Assembly (NCBI GenBank): GCA_946807835.1
Contig: OX327693.1
Coordinates: 7,271,501-7,335,500 of the forward strand
Direction: 5' to 3'
DNA length: 64,000 nucleotides
Source of the DNA: Ailanthus altissimus
Taxonomy: Eukaryota; Streptophyta; Magnoliopsida; Sapindales; Simaroubaceae
This document shows, piece by piece, positions 10,601 through 20,430 of the stretch. Made by a program: the position numbers and the translations under genes. The stretch's first letter is position 1. Every line of letters begins with the position of its first letter. The notes under the pieces are model-generated. The model was not told the DNA's origin and made no database searches. It saw nothing but the letters and a program-made list of their open reading frames with translations.

Positions 10601-11608
10601 GTACATCTTCATCTTGATGGATCCTACTCCAGCAATTTCTAAAGCATGATCGTCCCCCATATATACAGATCCTCCAGAGATAGGTTCATATTGATGGAAC
10701 CATTCTCTTTTAGAGGTCATGTGCCATGTAGCTCCAGAATTCATGAGCCATACATCAGAGAACCGTTTTCTGCTTTCAACAACTGTTGCTGCCTCGCTGT
10801 ATAAAATTTCACCATCATCTGAGGTGCTTGCAATATTCCCTTGCGGTTTGTCCTCTACACTTTTCTTCAATCCCCAACAATCCTTCTTCAGATGGCCTTT
10901 CTTGCCACAATGGTAGCATTTGACGTTCTTTTTACTTCTGGATTTTGGTCTACCATGATTTTGACTCCCACTGGGGCCACGTTCTGTTGATCTACCTCTC
11001 ATCATTGTCAAAGCTTCTGCTTGCTGCGAACATTCCTGTTTGTCTTCTTTATTTTTCCGTCTTCGTTCTTCTCCCAATACAGCAGCTGTAACATCATCGA
11101 AGACTAAGAATTCCGTTAGGATATTATTCGTCAAGTTGATGATGAGTTGATCATACGAATCTGGTAGGCTTTGAAGTAAAATCTCCGCACGTTCACCTGC
11201 CTCTATTTTATGCCCCAAGGAAGTGAGTTGGGAAAATAGAGTATTTAATGTGTTGATGTGCTCCGTCACTGAAGTGGATTCTGTCATTCGAAGAGTGTAC
11301 AATCTCCTTTTTAAGAAGATCTTGTTGTGCAGAGATTTAGCCTCATACAATTTAATGAGAGTATCCCAGATCTCTTTTGCTGTCTTCTTTTCCGCTACAC
11401 TAGATAGCACGTTATCAGCAAGTGCTAGATGCAGATCAGCAACTGCATTACCGTCAATCTCATTCCACTTGATATCATCAGTGATACCAGCGGGCCTTTC
11501 ATCAATCGCTTCTAAGCACTTATTTTTTCTTAAAATCGCCTTTATTTTCATTTTCCACAATGTAAAATTACCTCCATTGAACTTCTCAACTTCGTATTTT
11601 GCCGCCAT
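7679..11608 (-). CDS. Copia element H gag-pol polyprotein (Tnt1/Tork-like), 1309 aa
   Basis: A single open frame encodes the whole Copia polyprotein, close to the length of tobacco Tnt1. Order: gag UBN2-type domain (about 50-180), CCHC knuckle CYHCGKKGHLKKDC (231-244), protease (about 285-370), GAG-pre-integrase with the HHCC zinc site (about 420-470), integrase core (IHSDVW, LRTDNGGEY, NGVAERMNRTL supplying D, D, E), reverse transcriptase (IDFNEIFSPVV, LYVDDMLVAG with intact YVDD) and RNase H (SDFAGDLDKRKSTTGY, TEAEYMAATQ). Start MAAKYEVEKFNGGNF is typical. The protease motif reads LMNSGATWHM: the catalytic Asp of D-S-G is Asn290 (codon 10741-10739), so self-processing should fail. Together with the missing 5' LTR this makes the copy non-autonomous despite its open frame. 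Confidence 0.95.
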   Translation of the reverse strand: MAAKYEVEKFNGGNFTLWKMKIKAILRKNKCLEAIDERPAGITDDIKWNEIDGNAVADLHLALADNVLSSVAEKKTAKEIWDTLIKLYEAKSLHNKIFLKRRLYTLRMTESTSVTEHINTLNTLFSQLTSLGHKIEAGERAEILLQSLPDSYDQLIINLTNNILTEFLVFDDVTAAVLGEERRRKNKEDKQECSQQAEALTMMRGRSTERGPSGSQNHGRPKSRSKKNVKCYHCGKKGHLKKDCWGLKKSVEDKPQGNIASTSDDGEILYSEAATVVESRKRFSDVWLMNSGATWHMTSKREWFHQYEPISGGSVYMGDDHALEIAGVGSIKMKMYDGTVRIIQEVRHVKGLKKNLLSLGQLDNTGCKTQIENGIMKILKGVLVVMKAEKVAVNLYMLNGETLQEGDASVASTSSAEESTIMWHRKLGHMSERGLKILSDQNLLPGLKSVHLPFCEHCVTSKQHRLKFSTSSFRSKEILELIHSDVWQAPMMSLGGARYFVSFIDDYSRRCWVYPIKKKSYVFEAFKIFRARVELESEKKIKCLRTDNGGEYTGEDFIAFCQQEGIKRQFSTAYTPQQNGVAERMNRTLLERTRAMLRTAGLAKTFWAEAVKTACYVVNRSPSTAIELKTPMEMWTGKPVDYSHLHTFGSPVYVMYNPQETTKLDPKSRKCLFLGYADGVKGYRLWDPTTHKVVISRDVIFAEDKLQRNDKDDSTVKENPDTTMVQMENNQVQEDSDSPEAAPGHEEQEPAESEATDDRRSTRERRPPAWHSEYVMEAHVAYCLLTEDGEPTTFQEASKSQEVSLWMTAMQEEIEALHKNKTWELVALPRGRKAIGNKWVYKIKRDGNDQVERYRARLVVKGYAQKEGIDFNEIFSPVVRLTTVRIVLAMCATFDLHLEQLDVKTAFLHGELEEEIYMLQPEGFKEEGKGNLVCRLNKSLYGLKQAPRCWYKRFDSYIISLGYNRLSSDHCTYYKRFEDDNDFIILLLYVDDMLVAGPNKDRVQELKAQLAREFDMKDLGPANKILGMQIHRDRNNRKICLSQKNYLKKILWRFNMQDCKPISTPLPVNFKLSSKMCPSKEAERNEMSRVPYASAVGSLMFAMICTRPDIAQVVGAVSRYMANPGREHWGCVRRILRYIKGTSDVALCYGGSDFIVKGYVDSDFAGDLDKRKSTTGYVFKLAEGAVSWVLKLQTVVALSTTEAEYMAATQACKEAIWIQRLLEELGHKQEKVELFCDSQSALHIARNPAFHSRTKHIGVQYHFVREVVEDGSVDMKKIHTDDNLADVMTKPINTNKFVWCRSLHGLADT

Positions 11609-11665
11609 TGCTTTTCACCACGAACTACTTCTGCTAGGATCGGCTCATTGTATTAAAATACAATG
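11609..11665 (-). other. Leader of Copia H and junction with LTR X
   Basis: On the minus strand the leader just before the ATG contains GAGCCGATCC, which in this group normally follows the tRNA-Met primer site (TGGTATCAGAGCC). Only GAGCC (11642-11646) remains; upstream the sequence becomes the TATA-rich part of LTR family X. A perfect 9-bp inverted repeat (CATTGTATT/AATACAATG, 11646-11665) sits exactly at the junction. Confidence 0.6.
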
Positions 11666-13166
11666 CCATGATCTATATATATTATAATATTATCTAATAA
11701 TATAATAAAAGTATATAATTTAATTATTCAAAATAATTTTGAATAATTACTTTTTACCTTGTTAATTTTTATTACCAAGGTTAAATGGTAAAAAGGTAAA
11801 ACCAAATCATGGATCAAATTTTGTAATTTGTCAACATCCTATTAATTAACAATCCTTGTTAATTAATTCAATGATGTACTTAATAATTAAGTCTTGACAA
11901 ATGTACAATCCGAGAGATCCCGAAACAATCGTTCTCTTTTGCTGAAATTTATTGGATCGAACTATTCAATCCAATCCGCTACCCCAGTACGCAACGAGTA
12001 CACTTCATATTGTAAGACTCTCTAGGTCCACACCTGATTTTTCATATGGAACTCTTCCATACGTCCGTGAACAATGTCTCATTCACACATTACAGATATT
12101 ACAAGTCAGCGTGTTAGACTATGTAAGTTGAGATTATTACATATTTATATAATCCTTCCATCATTTATATCCTTGAAGAGCAGAGATATAGATCATCACC
12201 GTCAAATCTCTATTTGCTTAACCATGAACTTATCTCCAGATTTATATTTCATTAAACAATATCCACAAACATTTTTGTGATATTTTTTATTCCTCCGGAA
12301 TATATTTTTTGAGGTTTATGCTTGCGGTCATAAGACTTTTTGAAATACAATCTCGGAGCATCAAGATATACAACCCACTCATATGAGCTGATGAATCCCA
12401 TATCTACGTACACTGGACTTTATAAGCATCGGACCATACTTAGCGACACCCAGCGGTCAAACCATAAAAGGTTTCTGACATGTGTGGAACCAAATCATGG
12501 TAGATCACTCACAAGCCCACCGTGGCACTCAGGTCAAAGAACCATAAATACTACTAAACTCGAAAGACCTTTCATTGACGGCTTTATGAGATGTCTATTA
12601 GATGTCTTCGTGAGTCTGTTCAATATCCAATCCTTAATGAATACCTGTATCTCTATACGAGCTTCGTACTAAGCTTATAGTTTGCTAAGACTAACCATCT
12701 AGACTATCCAGATATAGACATACACTAATCAATATTAATGGGTTCCACCGATAGACCCGCATCAATGAAATTAGATCAGGAACATTATGTTTGAGAACAT
12801 ACTTGCATAATGACATTTTCTAGCACCATCTGCAACTCCTTACAGCTATGTCATTACTAATATATTCTCAGGTCATTGTCTCATTTTAGACAAGACTCTA
12901 ACTCCTTAGATTTCACTAATTCTTAGTACCACTAACTCTTAGTGTTTATAACTATTAGCGTTGCTAACTCTTAGCCCTGGTCTAAACTTCTTTAGACCAG
13001 ATCTGAACTCCTTCAGATCATACAATGTCTAAAACGTTACAAGCATCTTACCATTTAATAATAAATAATATTAACAATTTTATTAGAAATAATAATTGTA
13101 TAAATACTATCACTACATATTTATACATTATGAGATGACACGTAAACACAAATTCCAATATAATCA
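11660..13166 (-). repeat. LTR family X, copy 1 (3'-truncated)
   Basis: Read on the minus strand, this matches the LTRs at 44214-46940 and 50880-52879 through most of their length. Shared stretches include the 'GGTCTATG...GGACAAAGACCTGA' region, the 'TGATCTACCATGATTTGGTTCCACA' region and the 'GAGAGTCTTACAATATGAAGTGTACTCGTTG' region. It starts with TG at about 13166 and breaks off near its TATA region where it joins the leader of Copia H. About 500 bases of R/U5 present in the other copies are missing. Confidence 0.8.
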
Positions 13167-13599
13167 TGAGTTGGGTGATTTTGGCAATGACTCGACTACT
13201 GGGAGTAGCTCAGCCTAAAGAGTCAAAAGTGGGGATACTTAGGAGGATCAAGGTTTCTAGTTGGTTGTTAAGGTATCTGCTTAAGGAGGGAACACTGAGG
13301 TAGAAATTTTTCAAGGCTTCGATGACTTCGAGTGGACACCCAATCAAAGGAGAGGTAATCTGGAATCCTAAGTAATGCTCATCGAGGGCAAGTATTAGTT
13401 TTTGGTCAGCTAAGTAGGCAAAAGAAAAAGAAAGTATGCATGTTTTAGTTTGATATAGAAGTTTTATTTGAGTTGGACTATCTACCGCATAATCCTTTGG
13501 GTGTAAAGTAGGGGATCTCAACTTAATGAATGTGAAATATAATATACTAAGCATGGGTACATTGAAAGTGCCTTGAGAGGAAGAATATGCTAGTGCATC

Positions 13600-14420
13600 A
13601 CCGACTGTCAAGGTTATACTTAATTTTGTTTACTTCAAATTAAGATTAAGACTTCCTCTTCAATACTATTTTATATATATGATTGCCTATTTGAATTTAA
13701 CACCTTGCCAACTCAACTTTAATTCATGGAAGATATTGGTCGATCTGTATATGATGCAATTAAAGGCTAGCTTTAATAAGCCTATTTTTTTTTAGAACTT
13801 TAGTATATTTATTTGAGTAGATTAAACTCTGATCAAAACAAAGGGCTTTACTATCTCACCATTTATGATGGTAAGAAGAAATATGACCCTATATGGGATC
13901 TGCCCTCAAGTAATCATAAGTGGAAACATTGATAGTTCTTTGCCAATAGGCAATTTGGTTCAAAGGTATGTTGGGTTGCTCGGCACTTATCACGTTCTCA
14001 TGTTTTTTTTAAAATCAAGTCTATATATTGTTATTTTTTAACGCTTTGTACTTGTGAATTTTCTAATGGTTTATAACCTCTTTGTCCTTGTTATTTCAGC
14101 AATGTTTTAAATAGCTAAAACATAAGCTAACTTGGGATGAGGAGAATTAGGTTGCCCAAGCTCAAAGAATAAGCAACTTCTATAAAGGTACTTCTCACTC
14201 AGTAAAGCATAGAGAGTACAGGCCTAGTCTTCTAACTTGCTAAACTGCCAAAAAAGATATGAGTAGAAGGAAAAGAAGGTAATCTTGAAATCTCTCTTAG
14301 TGGTGCTCAACCATAAAGTTAATTTGTTCTTTTATTTTGATTCTCCGATAGTATTTTTTAGGGATGGAAAAAGGAGAAAACAACAGGAAGTATAATTGCC
14401 AGTCTCTGAGTACTTTTGGC
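13600..14420 (+). pseudogene. Degenerate gag-like transposon protein relic
   Basis: Two plus-strand pieces resemble the N-terminal gag-like domain of a widespread plant transposon protein family (the 'putative gypsy type transposon', Transposase_28-like group). The pieces are LRLPLQYYFIYMIAYLNLTP followed by CQLNFNSWKILV at about 13640-13740, and YYLTIYDGKKKYDPIWDLPS followed by SNHKWKH at about 13850-13935. They keep the family spacing but are separated by stops and frame shifts. Assignment is by motif feel only; a profile search is needed. Confidence 0.4.
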
Positions 14421-15600
14421 ATAGGTGGACTGAGTAGGGATTCTTGATATGTACTCGTACTACATGGACTTAACAGTGGTGGTATGAGTAAGAGTACTTG
14501 TCAGAGAGTCTGTCAAGGCTAGGTTGGATTACGTCTTAGTGAAACTAATCCACGAAATCTCTCAAGCTCTCTCTTTGACCTTACTTGAGCTTCTTCAACT
14601 GTTAAGGATCTTTGGCTGGCTCATAAGCTCTACAAAAATGCTGAAATATTTTTTCGTTCAGTTCCCTATAAAATGATATACTCATCTACTTCAAATCTCA
14701 GTACCATATAAGGGTCTGTCCTTCTAGGTTCATATGAAATAATTAATACATTTAACTCTAACTTAAGCCTGTAATGAATAGTAAATCAATCACTTAGTCT
14801 ATGTAGTGATTCGAGTCGATTATAACTTTGCAGGTTAGAAGGTTAGACAATTTAAAGTGTACAGGCAATTTCATATCTCTAAGTTTGTTAGTAAGTGAGA
14901 CTTTCTCTCATTTTTGACACTCTTTAAGTGAGGAAGTCTACAATTATCTTCCATTAACTTGTGTACCCACTCTTCTAGTCCTTGAAATTTTTCTTCGAAG
15001 GGTACTTCTAATATCACGATCCTATTTCCATACCTTTTCTGAGTTTCTTCTCATTCGTCCTGAGTTCCCCTGAGTATGCGAGTACTCGATCATTATGTTC
15101 TCATTGTGACCTCATGTTTTAGGGTCATCTTTCTTCCTCGAAAGGCTTTTGTGTCTTTTACCTTTATGCTTTTGAATGAGTGGAGTAGGAAACCTACTAT
15201 TTCCAATAAATAGGAAAGGCTTCCTTAGATTGGTCGAGTTAACATGTCGGTTAGTAACTTCTCGGGATTGGCATTGTTTCTCTAGCCTTTTGTGAATTTT
15301 TTTAGCATTTTTGTTAGTAAATTTCTTAACTCCTTGTCCTTTTGTCTTGCCATCTTCAATTCGTTTTTTTTAATTTAATTTTTCAGGCATACGTGGTTTC
15401 ATCTCGATGTGTTACATTGTCGCCCATAACTTCAATAACCATTGTTGGTTTATCTAGTAAGGATTTTCTGTTAATCGCTGGTTTTGTTCACGAGTTGTTA
15501 TCTTATCTGCCTTTGATTGATTATTTTTCATGGCTTTTCGTTCTTTTTTCATAGACGACACTAAATGTTGACCCTAGAATTTGGGAGATCTTAGGCCCAT
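14420..15600. other. Unassigned, probably continuation of the degenerate element
   Basis: The stretch has moderate complexity but no open frame longer than about 70 codons and no recognisable domain. By position it is probably the decayed remainder of the gag-like element at 13.6 kb. Confidence 0.3.
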
Positions 15601-16970
15601 GATTTGAATTTATTTGTTCTTAGGATCAAAGGATGAATCTCTTAAATGGTTGTGATAAGATAATCACTCTTTGATGTATATTGAGCTTTTAGAATCTCAA
15701 ATTCAATTAAGATCACGAAAACAAGATACAAACACAAGCAGAAACAAGATTATAATGATTTGGTTCTAGATAAAACTACATCCACTTTGCTAAGTGTAAT
15801 CAGTCACTCAAATGCACTATTGGATAATATTTTTATAGCAAGCATGTAAGGAATCATAACAATTACAAATGCAACTTCTTGTGATTGAGCCTTAGAGTTT
15901 TTTCCGTTTTCAATTAGGGAGAGCATCGCAGAAGAATGTCTTTCAATGGATGGGAATCTCCAATTTTCTTTCCTCTTTAGCCTCTTTTTATAGGCGTTGT
16001 TGTGCTTTAATTATAGAGTCTTTTTATAATTAACCGTAGAGTTTTGTTGGAATTAAGTTATATTTTTACAAAAATTTAAATTTTTCATAAATAATGACAA
16101 TGTAAATCATCAATTAATAATGGATAAGTACATTGTTACCTATTTTAGAAGATTTATAGCTCGATCTCTTAGAAAACTTTTGGGATCGAAAATATTTTTT
16201 TATGAGCCGAAATCTCAAATGGCTTATGACTGAACCTTCTAATAGGTTGCAATGAGTATTCTAAGATTAGACCTTAGGTTGAAATCTAAGAAAAGACAAT
16301 CAAATTTACTACATTGTATCAAATATACCCATAATGTCACTATTGTATGCGGTGCATTAAAATATTTTTTTAAAATAATTTATATAATTACCTTTTAGGA
16401 AAATAATTTGAATCTAATCACGAGTTCTAAGGATATTTAATGTTATTAAGATCTTCACGATTTTTTGAAGATATTTAATTTATTATTCACGCTTGATAGA
16501 TTTTTGTGAAATATTATTAGTTCATTTCAATTTTCCATTAAACAACAAAGATTTGAGTATAAATTACTCTATTTGTTAGTTATATAGAATAGAGTTATGC
16601 AGTTGTAATGTCACCACTACATGTGAGGTGACGTTGCATTAGAATATTTTAATTTTAAGGCTACAGTAGTCAAAGTTTCTAAAGATACTGTATACTTTAT
16701 TCCTGACATGTTTAAATCAATTAACAGAGAAAAAAAATTAGAATTTTGAAAAAAATCAAGATGATAAATCTGTCATTATGACACATTGAAAGGTGTTTGA
16801 CTGTTATTTTCCTAAAATGTTGTAGTAATAAAATAATGAACATACAGTGGATAATAATTAAAGCCGCTTCAAAGATCTGGTTCTGGTCCATAATGCAATT
16901 TGCCCTAATAATTATAGCACCCAAATATTGAGTACAGCTGGCCTTTTTTCTTTTATTGTTCCACTCTTCA
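15600..16970. other. Non-coding stretch upstream of RNase copy B
   Basis: No gene was recognised. A motif 'AATGTCAC...GCATTAAAATATTTT' occurs twice in direct orientation (about 16329-16370 and 16605-16660), 276 bases apart, within the 700 bases upstream of RNase copy B. The rest is simple AT-rich DNA. Confidence 0.4.
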
Positions 16971-16980
16971 GAGATTTACT

Positions 16981-16990
16981 TTATATACAC
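16981..16990 (+). promoter_or_regulatory. TATA box of RNase copy B
   Basis: TTATATACAC lies 77 bases before the ATG of copy B, a normal plant spacing (start of transcription expected about 30 bases downstream). A weaker relative (CTATAGATATACA, about 19340-19353) lies in the same place before copy C, so the promoters duplicated with the genes. Confidence 0.6.
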
Positions 16991-17057
16991 ATACACCTCC
17001 ATTAGTTTTGGTACTCTAGTCTTAGGTAGTGCTCATAAAAAGCTTAGCTAAGCTAAG

Positions 17058-17437
17058 ATGAGATCTTCATCTTCAGCTACAATCATCATCTTCTTTGCCA
17101 TAACCTTCTTAGCAACTCAGCACGTTGCTGCTGAATATTACTTCGCTTTCCAAGTTAAAAGAGTTTTATGAATTAAACACTGTTTTTATGAGCACTTACT
17201 TTAGTATCATTTTTTTTTATTTTAATAACTAATTAGTAGTAAATATATATGTAAATGATGATCTGTGTACCAAAATTTGATTAGTGGCCAGGATCATTAT
17301 GTAATACGAATAAAGGTTGTTGCTATCCGAAGACTGGAAAACCAGCCGCAGACTTCACCATTGGTGGACTCTGGCGCCAGGACATTGAACCCACGCCCAA
17401 AGACTGCAATAATCAAAGCGTCTTCGAAGTTTCCAAG
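17058..17437 (+). pseudogene. RNase T2 family gene fragment, copy B, exons 1-2
   Basis: Exon 1 (17058-17153) encodes a clean signal peptide, MRSSSSATIIIFFAITFLAT then QHVAA, followed by EYYFAFQ, the usual mature start of a secreted T2 RNase. A GT donor follows, and intron 1 ends in TTAG at 17284. Exon 2 (17285-17437) encodes WPGSLCNTNKGCCYPKTGKP, AADFTIGGLWRQDIEP and CNNQSVFEVSK before a GTATAT donor. Reading frame, splice sites and promoter are intact to this point. Active-site I is G-G-L-W instead of H-G-L-W. No exon for active-site II and no C-terminus was found downstream; AT-rich DNA, a fold-back MITE and an LTR follow. It is either a truncated gene or one whose later exons were removed. 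Confidence 0.85.
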
Positions 17438-17611
17438 GTATATATGCGACGCTTTCTTAGCAATTGGAAAATCAAGTACTCGAGATAGAATTTACGTAAT
17501 AGCAATACATCGTTGAGAAATATTCTTAATTCTTCTTTCTATATATGTTAATTAATAATCTTAGTTAGTGATAAAACAAAAGTTTTGAGTCAAAAGTATA
17601 TTTAAAAGGAA

Positions 17612-17800
17612 GAATAATATTATATTTTTTAAATAATATATATTTTTTATTTCAATTGATATGTTAAATAATTATTAAATAATAAAATAGTATAATAGAT
17701 GATTTTAAATTTTATACTATTTTATTATCTAATAGTTGTTTAATACATTAATTTAGAATATAAAATTTAAAATATTATTTAAAAAATATAATATTATTTT
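17612..17800. mobile_element. Fold-back MITE in the lost 3' part of RNase copy B
   Basis: Two arms of about 85-90 bases (17612-17700 and 17716-17800) are inverted copies of each other, beginning AATAATATTATATTTTTTAA at the outer ends and meeting near AATAGTAT/ATACTATT. The structure is a small non-autonomous fold-back element. It lies 175 bases after the last exon of copy B, where intron 2 would be. Confidence 0.75.
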
Positions 17801-18400
17801 TATAAAAAAAGTTGAAATAATAGAACATAACATTCACGGTGCTAACTCTTAACAATTTGTTAAAGAAAAACTCAGTTTAGTAACTAAAGTTCTATTGTAA
17901 TTATTCTTTATTTCTTTCTTTATATTTTTTTAAAGTATTTTTATTAGTTTTTATAGTTTACCAAAAAAAAAAATTAAATGCTTTTTAAAAGTAATATAGT
18001 AAATCGATATGTTTAATCATGATAAATAGTTTCATATGTAATTAAATTTACTTAGTATCCTCAAAAAATATATTTTAGATATTATTTTTACAATAACAAG
18101 ACCTAAGCAAGGTTTTAATTAAAAATATATATATAAGGATTGATTGAACAATTCAATTAAGTTTTAAGAATTAAACTTGTAATTTCTTTTTATTAAATTG
18201 GTAAAATCTTTTAAAATGATAAAGAAGTCAAAATTTTGAATTATGCTAACACCATAACTAAGAGAAGAGTTTGATTTACATTTATTAAACGTTTAAATTA
18301 GGGAATTAATTTTCTTAGAAAACAAAAAAAAAAGTTATTTTAATTTCTCAATATATAGCTTTTTGCATTTGTGATTTGTCTCTTAATTTATAATGCCTTT
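17801..18400. other. AT-rich non-coding stretch
   Basis: No recognisable gene, domain or repeat was seen. It is very AT-rich with poly-A/T runs, and fits decayed intron or intergenic DNA between RNase copy B and LTR Y copy 3. Confidence 0.5.
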
Positions 18401-19275
18401 CAACTCAATAACAACTTAAAACTATGTTTCTCTCAAATTCTATAAATGGATCAATCTCTTTTAAGTATCAATCCATTAATTCATAACAACCAATTTATTT
18501 TTTAATCACTTGGAGGCATTAAGCATAAAGAAACATAAATGAATTACACGAATTTATACTAAATCATCCAAACATAATATAAATAAAACTACATCAATCT
18601 TTAGAATCAAGTTTAATCACATAAAAATTCAACAATAACTAAAATTATCCAACCATCCATAGATACAACTCATTAAAAGTAATATCATAATTGAGAATGA
18701 CAACAAAAGATAAAAAAACAAAAAAAAGGAAAGGGAAAACCGAATTTGGGATGTCTCCAAGGTTTCAATCCTTCAATTGTCTTCAATGATGCATATAAAA
18801 CCTTGGCGACATCATTTCTTCTCCTTCAATTCGAGCTCAAGCCTTCTCCTCTTTCCAATTTCGTGCCTCTTCTCCCCCTTTTCTCTTGACTCAACAATGG
18901 GTGTTTATATAGGTAGGGTTGCAAAAAGAGGACAAAAATGCCCTTAAAGAGTGCCTAAAATTTAGTACCACGGTATTCGGGTTTAATACCGTGGCATTGA
19001 GCTTTTGGAATTGGCGTTTCGGCCAATGTCCCGGTGCTCAAATCGAATGCCCCGGCATTGTACTGTAGCACTGTTTACATTTTGAGCATTTTAATCCTTT
19101 CTCGGATTCTCATCTCAAATAGCTTCATTTGCATCCGATTTCTAATATTTTTGCTCTAATAGTGCTTAAACCTATAAAACAATATTAACATGCATAAATA
19201 GCCAAATTATTGAAATAAATTGAGCAAACATCAAATTTAAGAGAATAAAATACTTTATACAATTACACCTTATCA
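18400..19275 (-). repeat. LTR family Y, copy 3 (Gypsy-type, truncated)
   Basis: On the minus strand it opens TGATAAGGTGTAATTG at 19275, like the other Y copies (TGATAAGGGCAAAATTG, TGATAGGGGTTAATTAAG). It then shows a GC-rich block (18960-19080), a TATATAAACACC promoter (18901-18915) and the transcribed CT-rich region. The far end, which in other copies carries the CTATCGTA...CCACAGGGA signature, is missing, so it is 3'-truncated. No TSD was recognised. Confidence 0.6.
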
Positions 19276-19409
19276 CGTAGCACCTACCCAAATATACAAC
19301 ATTTGAGTACTGTTATCCTTCATTTATTTGTTGAGATATACTCTATAGATATACATTATACACCCCTTTCTCTTTGTTTTTAGCTCTTAAGTACTCACAA
19401 AAGCTTAAG

Positions 19410-19809
19410 ATGGAATCTTCATCTTCAGCTATAAGCCTAAAATCTGCATCTTCTTTATAGCCATAACTCTCTTGGCAACTTCACATCTTGCTGCGGGTTT
19501 CTACTATGCTGTGTTCCAAGTGACATCAATATGAATTTTTGCATTTTCTTAAGAGCACTTGATTTGGTATCACATTTTCTTTTTTGGATTCTTAACTAAA
19601 GGTCAATATAATATATATAGATGTAAATGATGTGTGCGAAAATTTGATAGTGGCCAGGATCGTATTGCAATACGAAGCAAGGTTATTGCTATCCCAAAAG
19701 TACTGGAAAACCAGCCGCAAACTTCGCCATTGGTGGGTTATTGCCGAATGACCTTTTGAACTCCATGCCTAAATACTGCAATAACCAAAGTCTCCTCCAT
19801 ATTTTCCAG
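19410..19809 (+). pseudogene. RNase T2 family pseudogene, copy C, exons 1-2
   Basis: The start MESSSSA matches copy B, but a small indel shifts the frame inside the signal peptide. The correct peptide (ICIFFIAITLLATSHLAAGF then YYAVFQ) continues in another frame up to a GTGACA donor. Exon 2 (19651-19809) follows a GATAG acceptor and encodes WPGSYCNTKQGYCYPKSTGK, PAANFAIGGLLPND and CNNQSLLHIFQ before a GTATG donor. Active-site I is G-G-L-L instead of H-G-L-W, so both the His and the Trp are lost. The rest of the gene is displaced (see 22021-22212) and exon 3 was not found. Confidence 0.85.
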
Positions 19810-20430
19810 GTATGTATGTATATGCTTTCTCAAAACTTTTGAACATAGAAGTTCAAAAGCAGTGAATATAGACTTACCATTATTATTTAATACACTATCG
19901 AGAAAATATAGATAAAATTTATTTCGACTTTCACGTTATAGTAATTTCAATCGAACCCCTCTCTTTTTGGGTAAGAGTGGAACTTGAATCTATGACCCAT
20001 TTGCCACTCTCTCATAAAAAGATTCACAAAATATTACATAACAAAATTTTTTTTTTTTCTCTCTTTATGTTATTAAAAATAGGATGACTTACTATAAACA
20101 ATTAATGAAAAGTACAAATATTATGAAACGAGTCACAAACAACAAACAAACTGTACTTGAGACACAAATTTTTACATCAAAAATTTAAATCGAAAAATCA
20201 TGAGACCGAAGTCTAATTTCAAACTTCTATTATATAATAATAAGATTATAATAATATCTTATTTAGAATCATACTAGAAATTCATTTATAATGAAAATAT
20301 TAATCTTGATTCAACTACAATAAATTTATCTCAAATATGTATTTTTAAATTTAATTATTATAAAAAATAAATTAAAAATTAACACCAATAAATATGTAAA
20401 ATTAGATATTAATTTAAGCAAAATTAGAAT
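19810..20430. other. Former intron 2 of RNase copy C
   Basis: After a good GTATG donor the sequence is AT-rich and non-coding up to the long-TIR element. No exon for active-site II is visible in any frame. Confidence 0.45.

Noticed and set aside
12340..12672. 110-codon plus-strand frame (and others in X and Y LTRs)
   Set aside because: They lie inside LTR family copies, are not conserved between copies, and show no domain.
13210..13611. 133-codon open frame on the minus strand
   Set aside because: No family motif was recognised, and neighbouring sequence on the opposite strand resembles a decayed gag-like protein, so it is probably an antisense shadow.
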